In this document: positions 58,531 to 64,000 of the stretch, in pieces
How positions within the stretch are numbered: the first letter of the stretch is position 1
Layout of the letters: every line of letters begins with the position of its first letter
From: Perilla frutescens
Lineage: Eukaryota; Streptophyta; Magnoliopsida; Lamiales; Lamiaceae
DNA: 64,000 bases
Direction: 5' to 3'
Assembly (NCBI GenBank): GCA_026008535.1
Contig: BRKX01000007.1
Coordinates: forward strand, 4,487,001-4,551,000
Translations under genes and position numbers: made by a program
Notes under the pieces: generated by a model
What the model was told of the DNA's origin: nothing
The model's input: only the letters and a program-made list of their open reading frames with translations
Databases searched by the model: none

Positions 58531-61500
58531 CAAGGAACAAGGCCAAGCAATCATTTCTCCAAATATATCTTTGAGCTTTTGGAATTTATCATAAGGCCTA
58601 ATCAATGTCTCCTCGAGTTCAAGTACACTCATCACATATACTTCGCACCAATCTGATCCCAAGATCTGTCCTCCAACCTTTGTAGTTGGATTGATACTAT
58701 GAATACATCCTTTAGCAACATTATTTTTTTGTATTTAGACTTTGCAATAAAACATATGCTCCAACCTTCAAAAGACCCTCATAATTAAATAAATATAAAG
58801 ATCGTACTCATTTATGTGACTATTAATATCAAGATTTTAGAAAATGGATATATAACTTCTAAAATGCATAATAAAAAAAAGAGCAAATATACCTGTATAG
58901 GTGAATTTGTTGATGAAGCCATGCAAGGCATTGAAGGCCTTGAACCCGAGCTGCAATTCAAAGGTCCAATGACGCGACTTCGAGCGAAGAAATTACAAGG
59001 TTATTTCCAAGTGATGATTCGCAAGAAGTTTGAGGAATTAGAAGATGCAAAGTGCAGCCATACTTTAGTTAATTTATTAACTAATGAAGATCAAGATCAT
59101 ACCATGGAGAATATAACTTGAAGAGTTGAAGAAGAGAGCAAGAAGAAGTGCATTTGTGCATGGAGCTATTTTCGCCCTTGATTTAATTTAATTAAAGGGT
59201 TGATTTTTATCTAGACTATAGTATTTATTTAATTACTTTAGACTATAGTTTAGATCAGTTTTTAATTAATTAATAAGTGTAATTTTCGTTCATAATATCA
59301 TAGGTTTGACTAGAATTGTATTTAATGCAATTTCCTACCTTGAATAGAATTCTAGTTTAGGTATTTTATAGTTAGAGATCCTTTTGGATCAGGTTTTTAG
59401 GCCTTTTTATTAGTTATTTTCGTGCATAATAGGCTCTATAAATAGGGAAACCATGTTACTTTGATATTTTAGACATTATTGATTAAAATTACTTTTGCAT
59501 TCAATTTGTGTCTCAACCGTTTAAAACTTTTGATTGTTTTCCTCGAAAATTATCATTCTTGAAGCCTAGCAAACTTTGAGTCTTACATCAAGGGAACGTT
59601 CTAATTCATACGAAGAATTAGGGTGAACTCGCTACGAAGAACAACTTAGAGATTCATTTTCATCGTACAAGATACGCTGGGGATTAATCGGGTTGCGATT
59701 CTCAACACTACCACCTTCGACCTTCATCAAACGACGTCCTACATCCTTCACCAACGTTCGTGTCTCTCCCAAGCCATCAAGACCTGATCGTGTGTCGATC
59801 ATCAAGGGTTCGGTCCCATTCAGCATAAATTCATCGTGTTTTCCATCTATACCGTAAGTCCTTCGAACCTCTATCATATCCTATCTACTCTAGCCATTCT
59901 AAACCCATTCATCACCATCGAATTACCTTCATCCAAGCCGCCCATAAACTCGCCCAAAACAGCCCTATTTCTATTTGGATTTGTGTTATTTTGTGTGTCA
60001 TTGTCTAGGTATTTTAATTGAGTCTTAGTTGTCTAGTTATTCGAGTATAGAATCCTTTCGTAATCGACGTAGTTTCTTTCCTTTGCTTCCGCGTCTTTTG
60101 TGTCTCGTTGGTCATTGAGTCCCGGGTCACATCATTTGTTGTAACATGAGTGGATAGAGAGCTAAATGCTGAGGTTTGTTGCATAGATCTACTTTGTGAA
60201 ACATATCCCTGTTGAGCAGAAAGCATTGCTTCTAACTCTATTATTCTTGATTTCTTCTGCATCAATAGACGATTAGATGAATATCTAGGAGTTTCACTCC
60301 ACACATCTGATGGACATATTCCTTGACCCAACATGCGAACATGACCCGACTTATCTTGTCCCATTACTTGTGCAAATACATCACTTGGACCAATTGGATC
60401 CTTACAGCCTTCTGGGAGTTGATTGGTGTGTTCTTGCATAGCCACCTATTTGTAAAATTAGCAAGTGTCAGTAGGTATGAAAATGATGAAATGATTATTA
60501 TACATCAAATATTTAAGATGAATGATCATACATACATATTTACTTGATGCAACATCATCTGAGCTCCCATTCGAATTAAAGAAGCATGAGCTAAACAATT
60601 CAACACGAGTTGGGGAACGTCCTTTTTCTTTTGCCTAACAAAGAACAATTATAATAGTTAGTAAATAGTAAATATATAAGATAAGAATGATGAAAGTAGA
60701 TAAGATTAAGTAGTAGAAATTACTAGTTTAGCTTTAATCTGGGCAAAAGATATCTTCCCAGTCCTCTGATTCATAAGCTTTTTGTCTCTAGCATCTTTAT
60801 TTCTCTTACTTACTTTCTGAAAGTGAAAAACAAAAAAGATAATCAAGTGGTGCAGTCTTATTATTTAACTCAAGGATTACTACAAACCTTTACTTCATCC
60901 GTGTTCCAATAAGTAAAAAAGTTTTATCCATTGATCAAGCAAAACTCTTTCATCTCTGTCATCTATCAAATTTTCAATAGGAACATCAGCCCAATATTTT
61001 GTTTTCAAAAAATGCTTCCAGTTTCTCCATTTGTGTCCAACAGAAGACAAAATCCACTTCTCAGCAATAGGAGAGACATTGAATCGTAGCTGTGTCACAT
61101 AGTTAATTAGCAAACTTACAAAAAAATCTTAATGATATCAAAAGGAAAGTTACAGTTAAAGCAACTAGAAAAAGGCCAACATTCCAAAATGAAATAAACA
61201 TGTTACTACATAATTGGCAAACCATTATATCACGTGTATAAAAAAATAATGATTACCTTTACGGTGTCTAGTATCTCACTCTTCTTTGTACTTGGCATTT
61301 TATGCCAATTCATGACATCTATTGGACAATATTTACCATTTCTTGAAATTGAACCTAAGAAATGGGAGAGTGTGCTACTCTCCCCACCTACAGGTTGGCC
61401 AGACTTGTTATATTCAACTTGAATACGTGGTAGGTGAGGAGGTCGGCCCCAAATATTTTGCATATATGTCGGACCTCTAGTTTCTTTAACTATATTATCA

Positions 61501-62214
61501 GAATCATATCTGATCAACAAAAAGAAATTATATAACTGTATTATCATATCATATCCGATATCTAAAACACAACAAACCTACCATTCATATGCTCATTCTC
61601 AAATATTAAGCCATTTATACATCTATTATCAAGATGATTGCTAAGTGCATCTGCATCTTTCTGTGTCGAATCTACACATTAAGTTAAAACAAAATACAAA
61701 ATATTAGAAAATTCTATAAATAAATGCAAAGTGAATTTTATTGAGTTCAGTTAGATGCAAACACATATGAGTATCATACCAGTGCGCCTTGTTGGCGGTA
61801 TGTTAACACATTCATGTCCATGAAGGTAATTTGCATCCACAACTGGAGCACACACTGTCTATCCCGAAGTCCATTATAAATTCTTTTACCCCCTTGAGTT
61901 CTAAGTGTCATCCCTGTACATCACACAAAAGAAAATATTATAAAGTAATAACCATGATACAATATTATATGTCCATATTCAAATGATTAAGAAAATGAAA
62001 TAATAAGTTAAATCAAGAAATATTTGAATTAACTATCTATAATGTAATATGAAAATAGTTTACTTGGACCGTTGTCTCCCTGATTTGGCATGTCAGGTTG
62101 AGCATTAGCAATTTGAGAAAGATCATCATGTGTTCTTATTCCATGTGGTTGCAGAACAGAATCGTCATCAAAAGTAAAATCACTTTGCTTACGTTTTCCA
62201 ATTTTACTGGCCAT
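58531..62214 (-). pseudogene. Transposase_24 / DUF8039 (CACTA-associated) gene, broken
   Basis: Exon pieces on the minus strand: 62214-62064 (MASKIGKRKQS), ~61913-61782, ~61675-61582, ~61510-61258 (ETRGPTYMQNIWGRPPHLPR, then GQPVGGESSTLSHFLGSISR), ~61090-60893 (NVSPIAEKWILSSVGHKWRN), ~60825-60727 (KRNKDARDKKLMNQ), ~60635-60545 and ~60449-60125 (DVFAQVMGQDKSGHVRMLGQ, GICPSDVW). These match plant Transposase_24 proteins linked to CACTA elements. A last exon, ~58727-58531 (VGGQILGSDWCEVYV, then EMIAWPCSLV), matches the DUF8039 domain that follows in such proteins. Breaks: a frameshift near 61860, another in a T-run near 60920, and a Gypsy fragment (58888-60125) between the last two exons. Confidence 0.75.
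58888..60125 (+). mobile_element. Gypsy retrotransposon 3' fragment inside the Transposase_24 gene
   Basis: The plus-strand frame to 59121 ends with FKGPMTRLRAKKLQ, the short conserved motif near the end of many plant Gypsy polyproteins. It is followed by ~1 kb of LTR-like sequence (leader-like tract near 59590-59850, then TA-rich DNA). Its exact ends and TSD were not resolved by eye. It separates the DUF8039 exon from the rest of the minus-strand gene. Confidence 0.55.
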
Positions 62215-62477
62215 AACTGCAAAATAATAGGTAGCAAAGCAATTCAAATATGAAGATTCAATATAAAATATAATAGAGATCTAGATGGTTTATGTACAAA
62301 ATATAAGGGAACTCTAAATCATATTTGCAGTTACCCAGGTTGCTATTCAGATATTTTCTTAAAATTAATCTTAAAATACTTGTATGCAATCTTAAATATT
62401 ATGATAAAAATACAGAGAATTAAGAAATTTAGATTTGAAATCAAATAGCAGTTCGGCGAAAGTAAGAAAATAACATA

Positions 62478-62657
62478 CTGCACAATGAGTAATTCCATTG
62501 AAAAAAAATAAAAGGTATCAAAAATTAACACACCAATCCTAAATCAGGGGGAGGGGGATATTTAACCACTGCACAATGAGTAATTCCATGGAAAAATGAT
62601 AAAACGTACCAAAAATTAACACACTAATCCTAAATCGGGAGGGGGGATATTTAACAT
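62478..62657 (+). repeat. Tandem duplication, period ~91 bp, two copies
   Basis: The word ctgcacaatgagtaattcca begins both units, which end with a G-run then ggatatttaac. It lies upstream of the Transposase_24 gene, possibly in its promoter or 5' intron. Confidence 0.8.
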
Positions 62658-63774
62658 GAAAATCAATTTTACCTTGAATAACTCTGATTGTGCAAAAGAA
62701 AACCTATAAAAATTATAAAGCAAGATTCAAAATCGGGATAAAAGAAAAATACATTAAATATCAAGAATCAGATTGTGATACCTCATTAATGTGTTGCTCT
62801 AGGGTAGAATTATGAACGAATTCCGTCAATTGCGTGCAACATTATTGTTCCTCGTGGCTGAGAGAAAAAAATTGATTTACCTCCACTCATTGAAATTAAA
62901 TACGAGCTGTAAAAGAATTATGGTGCTGTATAGCATGGTTACTGCCGACTGCTAAGGGTAGTGGCAGTTGTGTAGAAAATTAAAAAAATAAAATAAAAAA
63001 GAAGGGAGAAACTTCAGATATATCCCGTGCGCGCCAAATGATAAGCGGGAGATCTTACAGGTTCTTTAATTTATCTATTGAAAATATCTTCCAAATTTGT
63101 AGTTTAATTTTTCAGTGTTTGTTTTGGCAAAATAACTGTTAAAACATTCTTTAATTAAAAAAAAAAAACCTTATATTATTTGTTAAAAAAATCCAACTTT
63201 GTTAAAATTTCATTTTCTTTTATTGATCGAAATCTTAATTTTTAGCTACTAATTTCCAGCTAGTTTAGAGCACTTTATTAATAATACGTATATTTTGAAT
63301 GATTATCAATTAATATTAATTATTATTAGGATTTATTAAATATCACCAGATATTCATAAACTAAGGACACTATTTAATTCAAATTACTTTCAAATTTTAT
63401 TTAAAGAGATTATGACATATTTTAATACACATTATATTACGATTGTTAAGGTAATATTTTATTTAAGGAAATATATTTCAAAATAATAACTTCGGTCAAC
63501 TAAGAATTAGAAAATTAGTCTCAAATTCCTATTAAATAAGGTGGCTCAAAGGAATATCTTATCAACTCACGTAGCCAAAAAAATTAAGATGAACACGTTA
63601 ACTCATGACCATGTTAGGTAAGGAAATGACCCTGATTAAAAATTAAATGAAGTTTTATATCATAAATAGATTCATACTTTAAGTCGGTCTAGCCAAATAG
63701 TTAATGATCAAACATCATTATTTTTTGTGAAGTTAATAATTAAGTGGTAATGGGTAAAACTAGACAGACAAACT
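62658..63774. other. AT-rich intergenic DNA
   Basis: No ORF, splice-linked coding signal or paired termini found. The complementary CACTA end that would match 49291 was looked for here and not found. Confidence 0.45.
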
Positions 63775-63990
63775 TTAAAAAAAAAAAAAATTTAGCCACA
63801 AACTTAATTTTAAATATATGTTTTTTAGTCAAAATTACTATATTGCCCTTGCTGGTTGCGCTCATTGCCATCGCAGTGTCAGTGCGCACAAGGGTATTTC
63901 TATCTAAAGTGACTAAAGTAAGTATGTTTAAAACTTATTGGCTAAAATAAATATGTTTTAAAGTTCAAGTGGCTAAAACAAGTTTTGCCT
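63775..63990. repeat. Probable MITE with inverted ends
   Basis: tttagccacaaacttaatttt near 63790 is roughly mirrored by aaaagttcaagtggctaaaa near 63960-63980, with a second internal mirrored pair (ttagtcaaa / gactaaa). It reaches almost to the end of the window, so the TSD cannot be judged. Confidence 0.4.
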
Positions 63991-64000
63991 CTAATAAGTA

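Overview
This window looks like repeat-rich nuclear DNA of a flowering plant, most likely a eudicot and possibly an asterid. It has AT-rich intergenic DNA, GT-AG introns and plant-specific families: GH17 beta-1,3-glucanase, CC-NBS-LRR, terpene synthase and UGT86-like relics, FAR1/MURA transposase, Copia and Athila-type retrotransposons, a Helitron and Stowaway-like MITEs. I see no bacterial, organellar or CRISPR feature. Only two host genes look intact: a two-exon secreted beta-1,3-glucanase (1974-3439, minus) and an intronless NLR resistance gene (25961-29725, plus).

Layout. 1-6.8 kb: the glucanase, a SINE with target-site duplication (TSD), two MITEs and a diverged local repeat. 6.8-12.5 kb: two 5'-truncated Copia elements facing away from each other. 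12.5-13.6 kb: small MITEs. 13780-24064: a 10.3-kb Mutator-like element (MULE) with long terminal inverted repeats (TIRs), a perfect 9-bp TSD and two convergent multi-exon genes. One is an 11-exon Ulp1-like cysteine protease gene (plus), the other a four-exon FAR1/MURA transposase gene (minus). Each has a single in-frame stop. A degenerate AGTGATACT motif fills its non-coding DNA and flips strand at the element's centre.

24.1-46.9 kb: the NLR gene and a segmental duplication of its 3' end and downstream flank (29581-37975 and 43243-46855). Copy A received a 4.1-kb Helitron, itself holding a MULE-type MITE, and a 1.1-kb Pack-MULE that captured part of a UGT86-like glycosyltransferase gene. Copy B keeps both empty target sites, so both insertions have exact boundaries. 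At the start of copy B, a 2.2-kb, nearly identical, intron-containing piece of the MULE's Ulp1 gene (41004-43243) is fused to the last ~49 codons of a lost second NLR.

46.9-64 kb: a decayed terpene synthase; a CACTA-like terminus; a complete but defective Athila-type Gypsy element with gag, no reverse transcriptase or integrase, ~1.47-kb LTRs and a 5-bp TSD; gene fragments; and a minus-strand Transposase_24/DUF8039 pseudogene (58531-62214) interrupted by a Gypsy 3' fragment.

The glucanase and NLR fit defence roles, but nothing shows that they work together. Most of the window records transposon capture, nesting and decay. Coordinates of diverged repeats are by-eye estimates; exon models come from splice sites and reading-frame continuity, and no database search was run.
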